64,000 bases of DNA from UBA5078 sp964538025 (GTDB taxonomy: Bacteria; Pseudomonadota; Gammaproteobacteria; Pseudomonadales; Pseudohongiellaceae): positions 198,616 through 262,615 of the forward strand of contig CAZICZ010000005.1 of the NCBI GenBank assembly GCA_964538025.1. Reading direction: 5' to 3'. The position numbers and the translations under genes are program-made. Of the stretch, positions 53,007-62,438 are shown in pieces; the stretch's first letter is position 1, and every line of letters starts with the position of its first letter. The notes beneath the pieces were generated by a model, which saw only the letters and a list, made by a program, of their open reading frames with translations, was not told the DNA's origin and did no database searches.

Positions 53007-53450
53007 CTAGTCAGCGTCGAACTCCCGTTGCTCCAGCATTTCCTGGAACGCCTTGGGAATCTGTGCAATTTTGTGCTTGTCGAAATCAAAAAAGACCACC
53101 CCTGTTTTTGCCGCGCACACCACTCGCTCCAGCGCGGTGTTGGTGATCTGATAATAAATATCCAACCCGTAGCGGTTAAAGCGCCCGACCCCGACTTCTA
53201 CTGTCAGCACGTCGTTGGCAAAGGACTCGGACTGATAGTCTACGGCAAGATCCGTCACAACCATGCCAAGCCCGAAGATGTTCGCCTCGGTAAAGCCCAG
53301 ATCCGCCAGAAACTGGAGGCGTGCCTCGTGGATGATCCGCACCATGGACACGCTGTCCAAATGCCGGGCGTAGTTGAGGTCACTGATTCCGACCGCGCGC
53401 GACATCGCAAAAAGGAAGCATTCCGGCATGGAGATTTTAACGCGTGACAT
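53007..53450 (-). CDS. Hotdog-fold acyl-CoA thioesterase (YbgC/4-HBT-like)
   Basis: 147 residues with the single hotdog domain of 4-hydroxybenzoyl-CoA-type thioesterases: SDLNYARHLDSVSMVRIIHE (in place of the usual Asp-x-x-Gly-His-x-N), VVTDLAVDYQSESFANDVL and the ERVVCAAKTGVVFFDFDKHK strand. The usual catalytic Asp near the start is replaced here by Asn-Tyr, so activity may differ. It is 39 bp upstream of lptF and may be in the same operon. Confidence 0.85.
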   Translation of the reverse strand: MSRVKISMPECFLFAMSRAVGISDLNYARHLDSVSMVRIIHEARLQFLADLGFTEANIFGLGMVVTDLAVDYQSESFANDVLTVEVGVGRFNRYGLDIYYQITNTALERVVCAAKTGVVFFDFDKHKIAQIPKAFQEMLEQREFDAD

Positions 53451-53727
53451 GGAAACCCCGATTAGATCATGACGTGCCCGCGAAGGGCTGGGAGAGGGTC
53501 TTGCTGCGCTGTGCCATGCTTTTGGGCTGGCACTCGGACGCCCTCTTTAGAGGCCGCCAATTCTAATCAGCGGGCCTGCCGAAGTACACCTCTTTAGCGT
53601 GTCAGATATCCCCCGAACTGCCACGTGTCACGCTATTGCGAAGGGGGGGGAAACTCCCTAGCATTGGGCCACTGCGGCGCGATCGCTGTGCCGATTCTTT
53701 CATTCGACAGTCAAAGAGAGCCTCTTC

Positions 53728-55215
53728 ATGAAACATGCCCTGCTGACCACCCCCGCCGCCGCCAAAGCCACCGACTGCATCGTCGTGGGCGTGTGGACCA
53801 AAAGCAAACTTTCCGCGCAGGCGGCAGCCCTCGACGAGGTGCTTGGCGGCGAATTGGGCCGCATCGTGGCGACCGGGGATATCAGCGGCAAAATTGGTGA
53901 CTCCCTGTTCGTGCATCCGCGTGCGGGCAAAGCCAAGCGCGTCCTGTTGGTGGGCTGTGGTGATGAGGGGGCGCTGGACGCCCGCAACTTCCGCAAGCTG
54001 GTGAACGCGAGCATCAAGGCGGTCCTCAAATCCAACGCCAAGGACGCCGTCTTCACGCTGGCGGAGCTCCCGATCAAGGATCGCAGCACCGCATGGGCGG
54101 TCACGCTGCTCGTGCAGGAATGCGAGAGCGCCAGCTACCAGTATGATCAGACCAAGAGCAAGAAGAAGCCGGCCTATGCCCTGGGCACCCTGGCGGTGAG
54201 CATCCCTGCCGGCGCCAATGCGAAAGTCAAAACCGACGCCCTGAAGGCTGGCAGCGCCATTGCCAAGGGCATGCACAAGGCACGGGAGCTCGGCAATCTG
54301 CCCGGCAACGTGTGCACGCCCAGCTACCTTGCGAAAACCGCGACGGCATTGGGCAAATCCTATCGTGCCATCTCCACCAAGGTGCTCAATGAAACGCAGA
54401 TGCGCAGCCTCGGCATGGGCTCCCTGCTCTCCGTCAGCGCGGGCTCGAAGGAAGAGGCCAAACTGATCGTGATGGAATACAAGGGCAATGCCAAAACCAC
54501 CAGCAAACCGTTTGTGTTGGTCGGCAAGGGCATCACCTTTGATACCGGCGGCATCAGCCTGAAACCGGGCGCGGCCATGGACGAAATGAAGTTCGACATG
54601 TGCGGGGCTGCCAGTGTGATCGGCACGCTGACAGCGGTCGCCGAACTGGGACTGAAGATCAACGTGGTGGGCGTCATTGCCGCCGCCGAGAACATGCCGA
54701 GCGGGACCGCCACCAAGCCGGGCGACATCGTCACCAGCATGTCGGGCCAAACCATTGAGATTTTGAACACCGATGCGGAAGGCCGTTTGGTGCTGTGCGA
54801 TGCCCTGACCTATGTGGAGCGCTTCAAACCCCAGAGCGTGATCGATATCGCGACGCTGACCGGCGCCGCCGTGGCGACGTTTGGCGATCAGACCAGTGCG
54901 CTACTGAGTCCCGACCAGGCCCTGGCAGACGAGTTGCTGGAGATCGGTCAGGAGACTCTGGATTTCGCGTGGCAATTGCCCCTGTGGGAGGAGTACCAGT
55001 CCCTGCTGGACAGCAACTTTGCAGACATCGCCAATATCGGCGGTCCGCGAGCGGGCACCATCACGGCGGCCTGCTTTCTCTCGCGCTTCACTAAGAAATA
55101 CCGCTGGGCGCACCTGGACATTGCCGGCACGGCATGGCTTTCCGGCGCAGCCAAAGGGGCGACCGGTCGCCCTGTTCCCCTGCTGGTGGAATACCTGCGC
55201 CGACAAAAAGCCTGA
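53728..55215 (+). CDS. pepA: Leucyl aminopeptidase PepA (M17)
   Basis: 495 residues. The C-terminal catalytic domain has LVGKGITFDTGGISLKPG (metal-binding Lys and Asp), the family signature NTDAEGRLVLCDAL, and a C-terminal IANIGGPRAGTITAA loop. It removes N-terminal residues from peptides in the cytoplasm and in some species also binds DNA. A long stable hairpin follows at 55225. Usually holC comes next in gammaproteobacteria; here it is absent. Confidence 0.96.
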   Translation: MKHALLTTPAAAKATDCIVVGVWTKSKLSAQAAALDEVLGGELGRIVATGDISGKIGDSLFVHPRAGKAKRVLLVGCGDEGALDARNFRKLVNASIKAVLKSNAKDAVFTLAELPIKDRSTAWAVTLLVQECESASYQYDQTKSKKKPAYALGTLAVSIPAGANAKVKTDALKAGSAIAKGMHKARELGNLPGNVCTPSYLAKTATALGKSYRAISTKVLNETQMRSLGMGSLLSVSAGSKEEAKLIVMEYKGNAKTTSKPFVLVGKGITFDTGGISLKPGAAMDEMKFDMCGAASVIGTLTAVAELGLKINVVGVIAAAENMPSGTATKPGDIVTSMSGQTIEILNTDAEGRLVLCDALTYVERFKPQSVIDIATLTGAAVATFGDQTSALLSPDQALADELLEIGQETLDFAWQLPLWEEYQSLLDSNFADIANIGGPRAGTITAACFLSRFTKKYRWAHLDIAGTAWLSGAAKGATGRPVPLLVEYLRRQKA

Positions 55216-55224
55216 TGCGCTTCC

Positions 55225-55255
55225 CGCGGGCCGTCACCCCCTGTGGCGGCCCGCG
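55225..55255 (+). terminator. Strong hairpin after pepA
   Basis: CGCGGGCCG (55225-55233) pairs perfectly with CGGCCCGCG (55247-55255), with inner CAC/GTG pairing. No T-run follows, so it may be a terminator or a stabilising element. Confidence 0.5.
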
Positions 55256-55316
55256 AAACCCTCTCGCGAGTGCTCCCGCTGACGGCCCCCACGCGCCGCA
55301 AACAGCCGTTCTGGGG

Positions 55317-55322
55317 TATACT
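55317..55322 (+). promoter_or_regulatory. valS: Likely -10 element of valS
   Basis: TATACT, the same hexamer as before pntAA; no clear -35. It lies 45 bp before the valS ATG at 55367. Confidence 0.45.
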
Positions 55323-55366
55323 CGCCATTCACTTGAAACCCACCCGACCTACAGTTGCAGCATTCA

Positions 55367-58186
55367 ATGGACAAGACATACCAACCCCATCAGATCGAAC
55401 GTCACTGGTACCAGCAATGGGAAGAAAAAGGCTATTTCACGCCGCAGGGAGAGGGCGCCGCCTATTCCATCGTGATTCCACCGCCGAACGTGACAGGCCG
55501 TCTGCACATGGGCCACGGGTTTCAGAATGCCATCATGGATGCCCTGATTCGCTACCATCGCATGCGGGGAAACAAGACACTCTGGCAGGTCGGTACCGAT
55601 CACGCCGGTATCGCCACCCAGATGGTCGTCGAGCGGCAACTGGCGCGGCAAAATCTGACGCGTCAGGACCTCGGCCGCGAGGCGTTTGTCGACAAGGTCT
55701 GGGAGTGGAAGCAGGAATCTGGCGACATCATCACCCAGCAGATTCGCCGCCTCGGCTCCTCGCTCGATTGGCGTCGCGAACGCTTTACCATGGACCCGGA
55801 GTTCAGCAAGGTCGTGGAAAAGGTGTTTGTTGATCTGTATGACGAACAGCTGATTTACCGCGGCAACCGCCTCGTCAACTGGGACCCGAAGCTGCACACG
55901 GCGGTGTCCGATCTCGAGGTCTTGTCCGAGGAAGAAGACGGCTTTTTGTGGCATTTCCGCTACCCCTTGGCTGACGGTGTCACCACCGCCAACGGCGACA
56001 CCTCGATCACCATCGCCACCACGCGTCCCGAGACCCTGCTCGGCGATACCGCCGTGGCGGTCAATCCGCAGGACGAACGCTACACCGCGCTGATTGGCAA
56101 GGAAGTGGTACTGCCGCTGTGCGAGCGTCGCATTCCGATCATCGCCGACGATTACGTGGACGCCGCCTTCGGCACTGGCTGCGTCAAAATTACACCCGCA
56201 CACGACTTCAATGACTACGAGGTGGGCAAGCGCCACGCGCTGCCCATGATCAACATCTTCACGGCGGACGCTGCCATCAATGAGAATGCCCCGGCCGCCT
56301 ACCGTGGACTCGATCGCTTCGAGGCGCGCAAGAAAGTGGTGGCAGATCTGGAAGCGCTCGGCCTGGTCGCCAAGATCGATCCCCACAAACTCAAGGTACC
56401 CCGCGGCGATCGCACGGGCGCTGTGATCGAGCCCTACCTCACCAATCAGTGGTACGTCGCGGTGAAGTCGCTGGCCGAGCCCGCGATCAAGGCAGTGGAA
56501 GACGGCGACATCCAGTTTGTGCCCAAGAATTGGGAGAACACCTACTTTGCCTGGATGCGCGACATTCAGGACTGGTGCATCAGCCGTCAACTGTGGTGGG
56601 GACACCGCATTCCCGCCTGGTATGACGCGCAGGACAACATCTACGTCGGTCACGGCGAAGAGGCCGTGCGCGCCAAATACGGGCTGTCGCCAGAGGTGGT
56701 CCTGACACAGGACGAAGATGTTCTGGACACCTGGTTCTCCTCTGCCCTGTGGACATTTGCCACGCTGGGATGGCCGGAAGACAAGGCCACGCTCAAGACC
56801 TTTCACCCGACGGACGTGCTCGTCACCGGCTTCGATATCATTTTCTTCTGGGTGGCGCGGATGATCATGATGACCCTGAAGTTCACCGGTGAGATTCCGT
56901 TCAAAACGGTGTACATCACCGGCCTGGTGCGCGATGAGAACGGGCAGAAAATGTCCAAGTCCAAGGGCAATATTCTCGATCCAATTGACCTCATCGACGG
57001 CATCGATCTGGAATCTCTGGTCAGTAAACGCACCAGCGACCTGATGCAACCCCAGCTGGAACAGAAGATCGCCAAGTTCACGCGCCAGGCTTTCCCCGAA
57101 GGTATCCCGGCCTACGGAACCGATGCCCTGCGCTTTACGTTTTACTCGCTGGCTTCGACCGGCCGCGATATCAAATTCGACCTCAATCGCATGGAGGGCT
57201 TCCGCAATTTCTGCAACAAGCTGTGGAATGCCTCGCGCTACGTGCTGATGAACACCGAGGAAAAGGGCATTGTTTTCCATCAGGAGAAGCAGGCCGCCCT
57301 GCGCGCCCAGAACTACTTCAGTCTCGCCGATCGGTGGATCATGTCGCGCTTCCAGCGCACAGTGACGCTGGTACACGAGCACATGGCGGCTTACCGCTTT
57401 GACCTGCTGTCTCAGGCCGTGTACGACTTCTTCTGGAACGAGTACTGCGATTGGTATCTGGAACTTTCCAAACCCGTTCTCTGGGACGAGGAAAACCATC
57501 CTGAACATGCTCAGACCACGCGACTGACCCTGCTGAGCATTCTGGAAGCCACCCTGCGTCTGACACACCCCCTGATGCCCTTCATCACCGAGGAAATATG
57601 GCAACGGATCTCTCCCTTGCTCGACCTGCGCGCAGAAGCTCAGGAGATCAGCGTGATGACACAGGCCTATCCCCAGGCAGACGATGCGCTGGTCGATGCC
57701 GAGGCAGAGGCCGACATTGACTGGGTCAAGGGCATCATCATCGGCATCCGCAATATTCGCGGTGAGATGGACATCGCCCCGGGCAAGGCCATCCCCGTCC
57801 TGTTGCGCAATGGCAGCGACACAGATCACCACCGGCTGGAGCAGAACCGCCTGTTCCTGATCAAGCTCGCCAAGCTGACCGACATTCGTTTCCTCGCCGC
57901 CACCGAGGCAGCCCCCATGTGCGCCACGCAGCTGCACGGGGACATCGAGATTCTGGTCCCCCTTGCCGGCCTGATCGACAAGGCCGCAGAAGCGGCACGC
58001 CTGGAAAAGGAAATCGCCAAGCTGGAGAAAAATCTGGCCGGCATCATCGCCAAATTGTCCAACGCGAAATTCGTCGACAATGCCCCGCAGGACATCGTCG
58101 ACACCGAGCGTGAACGGCAGCGCAGCAATGAGTCCGCCATTGGTGCCCTGAAAGACAAGCTGGCGATGATCAACGCAATGGAGTAA
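55367..58186 (+). CDS. valS: Valyl-tRNA synthetase
   Basis: 939 residues. PPPNVTGRLHMGHGFQNAIM has the HIGH signature (HMGH) and NGQKMSKSKGNILDP the KMSKS loop; the CP1 editing domain includes TTRPETLLGDTAVAV and the tail KAAEAARLEKEIAKLEKNL is the C-terminal coiled coil. Full length for bacterial ValS. The ATG at 55367 starts MDKTYQPHQIERHWY, as in homologues; a TTG 12 bp upstream is also in frame. It attaches valine to its tRNA. Confidence 0.97.
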   Translation: MDKTYQPHQIERHWYQQWEEKGYFTPQGEGAAYSIVIPPPNVTGRLHMGHGFQNAIMDALIRYHRMRGNKTLWQVGTDHAGIATQMVVERQLARQNLTRQDLGREAFVDKVWEWKQESGDIITQQIRRLGSSLDWRRERFTMDPEFSKVVEKVFVDLYDEQLIYRGNRLVNWDPKLHTAVSDLEVLSEEEDGFLWHFRYPLADGVTTANGDTSITIATTRPETLLGDTAVAVNPQDERYTALIGKEVVLPLCERRIPIIADDYVDAAFGTGCVKITPAHDFNDYEVGKRHALPMINIFTADAAINENAPAAYRGLDRFEARKKVVADLEALGLVAKIDPHKLKVPRGDRTGAVIEPYLTNQWYVAVKSLAEPAIKAVEDGDIQFVPKNWENTYFAWMRDIQDWCISRQLWWGHRIPAWYDAQDNIYVGHGEEAVRAKYGLSPEVVLTQDEDVLDTWFSSALWTFATLGWPEDKATLKTFHPTDVLVTGFDIIFFWVARMIMMTLKFTGEIPFKTVYITGLVRDENGQKMSKSKGNILDPIDLIDGIDLESLVSKRTSDLMQPQLEQKIAKFTRQAFPEGIPAYGTDALRFTFYSLASTGRDIKFDLNRMEGFRNFCNKLWNASRYVLMNTEEKGIVFHQEKQAALRAQNYFSLADRWIMSRFQRTVTLVHEHMAAYRFDLLSQAVYDFFWNEYCDWYLELSKPVLWDEENHPEHAQTTRLTLLSILEATLRLTHPLMPFITEEIWQRISPLLDLRAEAQEISVMTQAYPQADDALVDAEAEADIDWVKGIIIGIRNIRGEMDIAPGKAIPVLLRNGSDTDHHRLEQNRLFLIKLAKLTDIRFLAATEAAPMCATQLHGDIEILVPLAGLIDKAAEAARLEKEIAKLEKNLAGIIAKLSNAKFVDNAPQDIVDTERERQRSNESAIGALKDKLAMINAME

Positions 58187-58201
58187 TCCGGGGAGTCGTC
58201 G

Positions 58202-58798
58202 ATGTGGAATGAGCGTTACAAGGCGGAGCACTACATCTACGGCACCGAACCGAATGATTTTCTGGCGGCGCACATCGCTTGCATTCCGGCCGGGGGACGC
58301 GTGCTCTGCCTTGCCGATGGCGAAGGGCGCAACGGCGTTTTTCTCGCGCGCCGCGGATTTCAGGTCACCTCCGTGGACCTCTCCGAAGTGGGCCTCGACA
58401 AGGCCCGACGACTTGCCGATTCCCATGGCGTTACTCTGCACCTGGTGCACGCCGATCTGGCTGACTTTCCCCTCGGGGTCAACGCGTGGGAGGGCATCGT
58501 GTCCATCTTCTGCCATCTGCCCTCGGCCATAAGAGCACCGCTTTATGCCTCGCTGCCCGCCAGCCTGACGCCGGACGGTGTGTTTTTGCTGGAGGCTTAC
58601 AGCCCTGCACAGCTGCCGCGTGACACCGGTGGCCCCAAGGATCCCGACATGCTCCTGTCGGCAGACACGCTGCGGCGTGAACTGCCGGGCCTGGATTTTT
58701 CCCTGCTGCGTCAGACCGAGCGTTCGGTCGTCGAGGGCACACATCACACCGGCATCGGCGCCGTCGTGCAGGCCATCGGCAAACGTCGCGCAAACTGA
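58202..58798 (+). CDS. Class I SAM-dependent methyltransferase
   Basis: 198 residues. The start MWNERYKAEHYIYGTEPNDF and the SAM loop VLCLADGEGRNGVFLA, then VTSVDLSEVGLDKAR, match the TehB/thiopurine-like small methyltransferases often annotated as tellurite-resistance relatives. Substrate unknown. GGGGAG before the ATG; 15 bp after valS, so probably co-transcribed. Confidence 0.88.
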   Translation: MWNERYKAEHYIYGTEPNDFLAAHIACIPAGGRVLCLADGEGRNGVFLARRGFQVTSVDLSEVGLDKARRLADSHGVTLHLVHADLADFPLGVNAWEGIVSIFCHLPSAIRAPLYASLPASLTPDGVFLLEAYSPAQLPRDTGGPKDPDMLLSADTLRRELPGLDFSLLRQTERSVVEGTHHTGIGAVVQAIGKRRAN

Positions 58799-58981
58799 AA
58801 AACCCCGGGGTCGGCTTGTCGTGGCGACGCAGGCACTGGGCGCTCGGGCCCTGCAGTCAGGTTGCCACTTCATGCTCCTTCATGGGATAGTGACACCCGC
58901 ACGCTCTGTCCGGGTTTGTTCGCTTTTACTGTCTTCCGGACAGGCAAACGTCCAATAACAAAAACCGGGAAGTCCCTCGCT

Positions 58982-59818
58982 ATGACATCAACGCACTCTC
59001 CTGCGGCCGCGCTGCGCTCCATGTTTACCCTGCTCGCCTTCACCTGCCTGACCTTGCTGGGGTCTCAGGGTTGGGCGGCAGACGCCTCGATTCCCCGCAC
59101 GGCCGATGGCAAACCCGATTTCAATGGCCTGTGGCAGGCGCTTGGCAACACCCATTGGGGTATAGAACCCCACAATGCCCGTTTTGGCCCGGATTATCGC
59201 TGGGCGGCGGTAGGCGCCATTCCCGCGGGCAGCGGCGTCGTGGAAGGCGGGCACATTCCCTATACCGCGCAAGCTCGCGCGCAGCAGCAGGAGAATCAGG
59301 CGGACTGGCTGGCCAGAGACCCGCTGGTAAAGTGCTACATGCCGGGCGTTCCGCGCGCTAATTATTTGCCGTTTCCGTTCCAGATCATTCAATCGCCGGA
59401 ACACATCATCATGGCCTACGAGTTTGCGAGCGCGAACCGGATTGTCTACATGAACCGTCCCGATTTTTCCGCCCCGATTCCCAGCTGGATGGGCCACTCG
59501 CTCGGGCGTTGGGAGGGCGATACCCTGGTCATTGATGTCACGGACCAAATGCCGGACAGTTGGCTCGACCATTCGGGAAATCATCACACCGAACAATTGA
59601 AAGTAACCGAACGGTATACGCATCTAAGCCGTGATGTTGTCCAGTATGAGGTCACGCTGGAAGACCCGGGCGTGTATACCCGCCCCTGGAAAATGAGCAT
59701 GCCGCTGTACCGTCGGCTCGATGCGAACGCGGAGTTACTGGAATTCAAGTGCGTGGAGTTTGCCGAAGAGCTGCTCTACGGACAGTACGTAAAAGGCGCG
59801 GCCGAGCAGGCCAATTGA
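58982..59818 (+). CDS. Secreted protein of unknown function (paralogue 1)
   Basis: 278 residues with a signal peptide (cut near GWAAD, about 32). The mature protein begins PRTADGKPDFNGLWQ and later has LGRWEGDTLVIDVTDQM and a C-terminal aromatic stretch. The D-G-x-P-D-x-x-G-x-W and W/F-E-G-D-T-L-V-I motifs are shared with the next gene. From memory, this family is abundant in heterotrophic bacteria, with no known activity. Starts 183 bp after the methyltransferase; a separate unit with the next gene is likely. Confidence 0.75.
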   Translation: MTSTHSPAAALRSMFTLLAFTCLTLLGSQGWAADASIPRTADGKPDFNGLWQALGNTHWGIEPHNARFGPDYRWAAVGAIPAGSGVVEGGHIPYTAQARAQQQENQADWLARDPLVKCYMPGVPRANYLPFPFQIIQSPEHIIMAYEFASANRIVYMNRPDFSAPIPSWMGHSLGRWEGDTLVIDVTDQMPDSWLDHSGNHHTEQLKVTERYTHLSRDVVQYEVTLEDPGVYTRPWKMSMPLYRRLDANAELLEFKCVEFAEELLYGQYVKGAAEQAN

Positions 59819-59873
59819 TCCCGCAGACCAATAAGAAAGACATAGTGCATCCCGTGATGCACGAGGAGATCCG

Positions 59874-60872
59874 ATGAAAGCACATCTGACAAAACCGCTA
59901 TTGCAGGCCATGGCTCTGGTGATGTTCTCCCCGCTGGCAGTAGCGCAGAGCCAGTACGTCGCGCCACGCACCGTCGATGGCCAGCCCGACCTGCAAGGCG
60001 TCTGGGCCAATAACAGCACGACGCCTCTCCAGCGTCCGGAGTTTTTTGCGGACCGCGCCGAACTGACCGAAGACGAATACCAGCGCCTGCTGGCACGGGC
60101 CAAGGAAATCGAAGAGGGCGGCGGCGATGCCCTGTTCGGGGACGGCTTCCTGAACGCGGTGATCACCGGGGAAGTGGAATCCTACGACCCCAGCACGGGC
60201 AACTACGATTCCAGCTGGATGGCGAGCCGCAACATTGAGCGCCGCACCTCCCTGATTGTCGATCCGCCCAATGGCCGTCTGCCCGAAATGCTCCCCGAGG
60301 CGCGGCAGCGCATGGCGGATGCCGCGCGGCAGCGTCGTGAAAATCCGGCAGACTCCTATACCTCACGTCCGCTGCAAGAGCGTTGCATCACCTATGGCAT
60401 GCCCTACATGCTGGCCGGTTATAACAGCTACTATCAGGTCGTGCAGAGCGCGACCCACGTAGCCATTGTGCAGGAGATGATTCACGACGTCCGTGTGATT
60501 CCGCTGGATAGCGGTGAGCATGTGGATGAAAACGTGCGCCTGTGGCACGGCAATTCCCGCGGCCATTTCGAGGGAGACACCCTGGTGATCGAGACGCGCA
60601 ACTTCCTCGACGAGAGCACTTATCTGGGGTCCCGCGGCAATCGTGTTTTCAAGGAACGCTTCACCCGGACGGCAGAGGATGTGCTGACCTATGAATTCAC
60701 CATCGAAGACGATGAGACCTGGGTCAGTCCCTGGACAGCGGTGGTGAATTACACGCGCAGCGAAGATCCGATCTACGAGTATGCCTGTCACGAAGGGAAC
60801 TATGCGTTGATGGGGATTCTGGCGGGCGCCCGCGAAGCGGAGCGTCAGGAAGCCGCAGCCGCCAATCAGTGA
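59874..60872 (+). CDS. Secreted protein of unknown function (paralogue 2)
   Basis: 332 residues with a signal peptide ending at AVAQS (about 25). It shares with its neighbour the PRTVDGQPDLQGVWA opening and FEGDTLVIETRNF, and adds a helical insertion (about 60-95) and an ASRNIERRTSLIVDPPNGRLP segment. A Cys in ERCITYGMPYM and one near ACHEGNY may pair. GGAG lies before the ATG, 55 bp after paralogue 1, so the two are probably one operon. No activity known. Confidence 0.75.
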   Translation: MKAHLTKPLLQAMALVMFSPLAVAQSQYVAPRTVDGQPDLQGVWANNSTTPLQRPEFFADRAELTEDEYQRLLARAKEIEEGGGDALFGDGFLNAVITGEVESYDPSTGNYDSSWMASRNIERRTSLIVDPPNGRLPEMLPEARQRMADAARQRRENPADSYTSRPLQERCITYGMPYMLAGYNSYYQVVQSATHVAIVQEMIHDVRVIPLDSGEHVDENVRLWHGNSRGHFEGDTLVIETRNFLDESTYLGSRGNRVFKERFTRTAEDVLTYEFTIEDDETWVSPWTAVVNYTRSEDPIYEYACHEGNYALMGILAGAREAERQEAAAANQ

Positions 60873-60881
60873 ATCGGACGC

Positions 60882-61499
60882 TCAGCGGGAGCGGGGCGTA
60901 CTGCCCTGCTCCAGCGTCCACGCAATCACCTCTCCCGAAACCTGCTGTGCCGCGCGCCCCAGCGCCTCCACGACCTGGGCCGCCTCCCGCCCCTGTACAC
61001 GTTCTTCCACCTCAAAACGCTGACTGGCCACAATGCGGCGGCTTGCCGTCTCGATCAGGCGTGCATCGAAGTGAATCACCGCGCGCGAGGACTCTCCCTG
61101 AATCTCATGATGAAACGCGCGCAACACGCCGCCCAGCTCAAGCGTGGCCTGCAGGCCGTCGCTGCTGGTGCTCAGGGCGGCCACCCGGCCATCCTTCCAG
61201 AAGGCATCGAGTAGCCAGTCCCGCCACAGCACCGGCACGGAGGCCGCCCAGCGAGCACCCGCGTGCGCCTCAAACCCGTTGTCCCTTTGCACCAGAAGGC
61301 GCGTGCCGCCAAGGGCCTCCGGAGCAGAGGGCGTCGCGAGCCGCAGGGAGTCCAGCGTGGCCGTGGCGTTCGCCGGGCTCATGGCGGTAGCCGGGGGGAG
61401 TGTGTACAGGATCGTCGCGCTGCGTTCCGGCAGAACGGTGCATCCGGTCAACAGGCAGACACTCAGCAAGACAGGCAGCAGCAATGCGCGCAGGGTCAT
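60882..61499 (-). CDS. ABC-type transport auxiliary lipoprotein (PqiC-like)
   Basis: 205 residues with a lipoprotein signal: LLPVLLSVCLLTGCTVLPE, Cys about residue 20. The rest fits the outer-membrane lipoprotein component of MCE-type transporters (LARLIETASRRIVASQRFEV, then VVEALGRAAQQVSGEVIAW). It should work with the MCE protein encoded next to it to move lipids between membranes. Start overlaps the MCE stop in ATGA. Convergent with the paralogue 2 gene. Confidence 0.87.
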   Translation of the reverse strand: MTLRALLLPVLLSVCLLTGCTVLPERSATILYTLPPATAMSPANATATLDSLRLATPSAPEALGGTRLLVQRDNGFEAHAGARWAASVPVLWRDWLLDAFWKDGRVAALSTSSDGLQATLELGGVLRAFHHEIQGESSRAVIHFDARLIETASRRIVASQRFEVEERVQGREAAQVVEALGRAAQQVSGEVIAWTLEQGSTPRSR

Positions 61500-62431
61500 G
61501 GCGTAAATTCCTTGATGTTGTCATTGCCCAGAAGAAAGCCGGCGGGGTCTTCTTCCAGACGGCGGGAGAGATCACTGAAGGTGCTGAGGATGGCGCGCAG
61601 ATCCTGCATGGCGGGCTCCAACTCCGAGAGGCTTTGCATGCCTGCATTCATCGCCGCGCTGTTGTCATTGACCAGGGTATCGAGCCGTTCGGTGAGCTGT
61701 GCGAGATTGGTTGCCGCCTCGTTTGCCTGCTGGATCAGCGGTGCACCTCGCGCCAGCACTTGCTCATCGAGCTGCTGCAGCAGATGGTCCAGCGAATTGG
61801 TGACCGCCACAAGGCCCTGAATGCCCTCGCGCAAGCTGCCCTGTTCCGCGTTCATGGCTGCGGTAAAACTGGAAAGATTGGTCAACACGGCATTCATGTT
61901 GGCCAGAACATTGCCAAACTGGGCGGCATTTTCCGGGGCGAGAATCGCATTGGCGCGATCCAGCAGTTCCGTCACGCTGATCATCAACTCTTCGCTGTTG
62001 GTCCGCAGCTGTGTCAGCGAAGAAGGCTCGGCCTCGATCACGGGGACGCCTTCCGCAGCAGTCAACAGCGCGCTGGAAGGAGTGCCCTGCCCCAGTTCTA
62101 TGCCCGAGGCACCGGTAATATTGAGCAGGGCGAGACGGGCCGTGGTGTCGGTTTTAATCGGGGCAGCACTGCTCACCTGAATGCGGGCCCAGACGCGCCG
62201 TGGGTCCTGTGGGTCCAGCCACAGCCGTTCCACCTCACCCACGCGGATGCCGCTGTACTGCACCGCACTGCCAACACTCAGGCCCGAGACAGCCTCATTG
62301 AACACAACGTCGTAGCGGCGAAAATCACTGTTGATGTCCGAGCGCGACAGCCACAAGGTAAACAGCAGGGCAGCGGCGGCCGCGGCCAGGGTAAAGGCAC
62401 CAATCAGGATGTGGTGGGCTCGGGTTTCCAT
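61496..62431 (-). CDS. MCE/MlaD family lipid-binding protein
   Basis: 311 residues. One N-terminal membrane helix (HHILIGAFTLAAAAAALLF), an MCE domain (about 38-115, with DVVFNEAVSGLSVGSAVQY and VGEVERLWLDP), then a long helical C-terminal part (about 160-290) rich in Leu and Asn. It forms the ring that holds phospholipid in the periplasm. Between the ATPase gene (7 bp) and the PqiC-like gene (overlap). Confidence 0.92.
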   Translation of the reverse strand: METRAHHILIGAFTLAAAAAALLFTLWLSRSDINSDFRRYDVVFNEAVSGLSVGSAVQYSGIRVGEVERLWLDPQDPRRVWARIQVSSAAPIKTDTTARLALLNITGASGIELGQGTPSSALLTAAEGVPVIEAEPSSLTQLRTNSEELMISVTELLDRANAILAPENAAQFGNVLANMNAVLTNLSSFTAAMNAEQGSLREGIQGLVAVTNSLDHLLQQLDEQVLARGAPLIQQANEAATNLAQLTERLDTLVNDNSAAMNAGMQSLSELEPAMQDLRAILSTFSDLSRRLEEDPAGFLLGNDNIKEFTP

Positions 62432-62438
62432 CGTCTAC

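Noticed and set aside
55364..58873. A very long open frame on the strand opposite valS
   Set aside because: valS has complete motifs along the whole length; the opposite frame is an effect of GC-rich codon use, with no ribosome site and no recognisable domains.
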